From Archaeoglobi archaeon (GTDB lineage: Archaea > Halobacteriota > Archaeoglobi > Archaeoglobales > Archaeoglobaceae), in the NCBI GenBank assembly GCA_004347865.1, contig QNUZ01000041.1, positions 1 through 12,188 of the forward strand: a stretch of DNA of 12,188 bases, written 5' to 3'. Numbering within the stretch: the first letter of the stretch is position 1; every line of letters begins with the position of its first letter. The notes below the pieces were generated by a model that had not been told where the DNA came from, did not search any database, and saw nothing but the letters and a program-made list of their open reading frames with translations. Shown here piece after piece: positions 11,950 to 12,188 of this stretch. Both the position numbers and the translations under genes were made by a program.

Positions 11950-12188
11950 GGGAGGCTTTACGCCCTTCCCCTCATCTGCCGGTTCGGGGGGCTCACAGCT
12001 CCCCCATCCCGCAGATCTCATTAACCTGCGGGCTATGTTTATGCACGCATTTAAATCCCTATCGTATTCCATCCCACAGGTTGGACATTTGTAGATTCTG
12101 CCTACACCTATTTGGGCAACATGCCCGCATCTGTGGCAGGTTCTAGAGGTGTTCCTGACCTCTTTCTTCGTCAAATACCTGACCTCTA
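11686..12188 (-). CDS. tnpB: TnpB RNA-guided nuclease, C-terminal part, reading through into thiI antisense
   Basis: The frame is open from the window edge. It encodes a zinc ribbon with [15 protein letters not shown] and [11 protein letters not shown] (two CxxC pairs), then [14 protein letters not shown], the RuvC III motif with its catalytic aspartate. This is the last part of a TnpB, the RNA-guided DNA nuclease of IS200/IS605-type elements. Residues after [18 protein letters not shown] are encoded by the right end. At the hairpin loop the solo copy has a TGA stop, but here the loop reads TTC, so the frame continues out of the element and runs antisense through the end of thiI to a stop at 11686. 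Those ~75 extra residues are unlikely to be a natural domain. The true element-encoded part is 11908-12188. Confidence 0.7.
   Translation of the reverse strand, partial: EVRYLTKKEVRNTSRTCHRCGHVAQIGVGRIYKCPTCGMEYDRDLNACINIARRLMRSAGWGSCEPPEPADEGKGVKPPLTPEAPDFSRGAAHLNCFSFFDRRLFQFLKFLELLNDFLSGSCFWVFSNHQGAAVFVGENGDLVSSYLLCKPHNLLFIESQQRRENS
11908..11982 (-). repeat. 75-nt inverted-repeat pair, copy B
   Basis: Partner of 9752-9826. The six differences include a two-base change in the third hairpin loop (TC instead of GA, the reverse complement) that removes a stop codon from the tnpB frame. Confidence 0.85.
11908..12188 (-). mobile_element. IS200/IS605-type element, right-end part (partial at window edge)
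   Basis: The conserved right end runs from the boundary at 11908 (GTGAGCTGCTCC on the plus strand) through 11982 and matches the solo copy at 9752-9826 in inverted orientation. On the minus strand it forms the same series of hairpins: GGGGG-A-GCT-GTG-AGC-CCCCC (12005-11986), GGCGTAAAG with CTTAACGCC, and CTCC..GACT-TC-AGTC..GGAG. The third loop reads TTCA here and TGAA in the solo copy. The flank beyond 11908, which would supply a guide, is thiI antisense. The rest of the element lies beyond position 12188, so whether a TnpA transposase is present is unknown. Confidence 0.75.

Overview
The window is archaeal and most like a member of the Archaeoglobales (Archaeoglobus, Ferroglobus or Geoglobus group). 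The grounds are an Orc1/Cdc6 initiator, a free-standing TRAM-domain protein, a geranylgeranyl reductase with its own ferredoxin, a ribose-1,5-bisphosphate isomerase of the archaeal AMP pathway, an archaeal short-form ThiI, and TATA boxes 24-28 nt upstream of start codons (leaderless transcripts). The genus-level placement is inference. I see no tRNA, rRNA or CRISPR array.

Layout. Positions 1-240 hold two degraded TnpB (IS200/IS605-type) C-terminal fragments facing opposite ways. A small winged-helix regulator with four N-terminal cysteines (280-663, +) converges with, and overlaps by 6 nt, a soluble PAS-PAS histidine kinase (658-1980, -). Next, on the minus strand, comes a run transcribed from about 5004 down to 2033: a 30-residue single-membrane-helix protein, an SSS-family sodium/solute symporter, a 60-residue 2[4Fe-4S] ferredoxin and a geranylgeranyl reductase. 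The tiny membrane protein is probably an accessory subunit of the symporter. The ferredoxin is probably the electron donor for saturating archaeal lipid chains.

On the plus strand a sugar-1-phosphate nucleotidyltransferase overlaps by 4 nt a radical SAM protein with an unusual CX4CX2C cluster and a C-terminal helix-hairpin-helix. These are followed by orc1/cdc6 and a TRAM protein that starts with TTG. The TRAM gene ends directly against a convergent winged-helix regulator (9328-9627, -). A divergent pair follows: ribose-1,5-bisphosphate isomerase (9823-10758, -) and thiI (10807-11949, +).

The accessory layer is IS200/IS605-type. A 75-nt right-end sequence occurs twice in inverted orientation (9752-9826 and 11908-11982, 69/75 identical). 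The two copies touch the 3' ends of the isomerase gene and of thiI, supplying the stop codon of both and the last 13 residues of ThiI. The first copy is a solo end with hairpins resembling a TnpB guide RNA and a TATA box of its own. The second belongs to a tnpB gene that runs off the right edge. The isomerase/thiI promoter is also striking: one TATA box lies exactly midway between the two divergent start codons.
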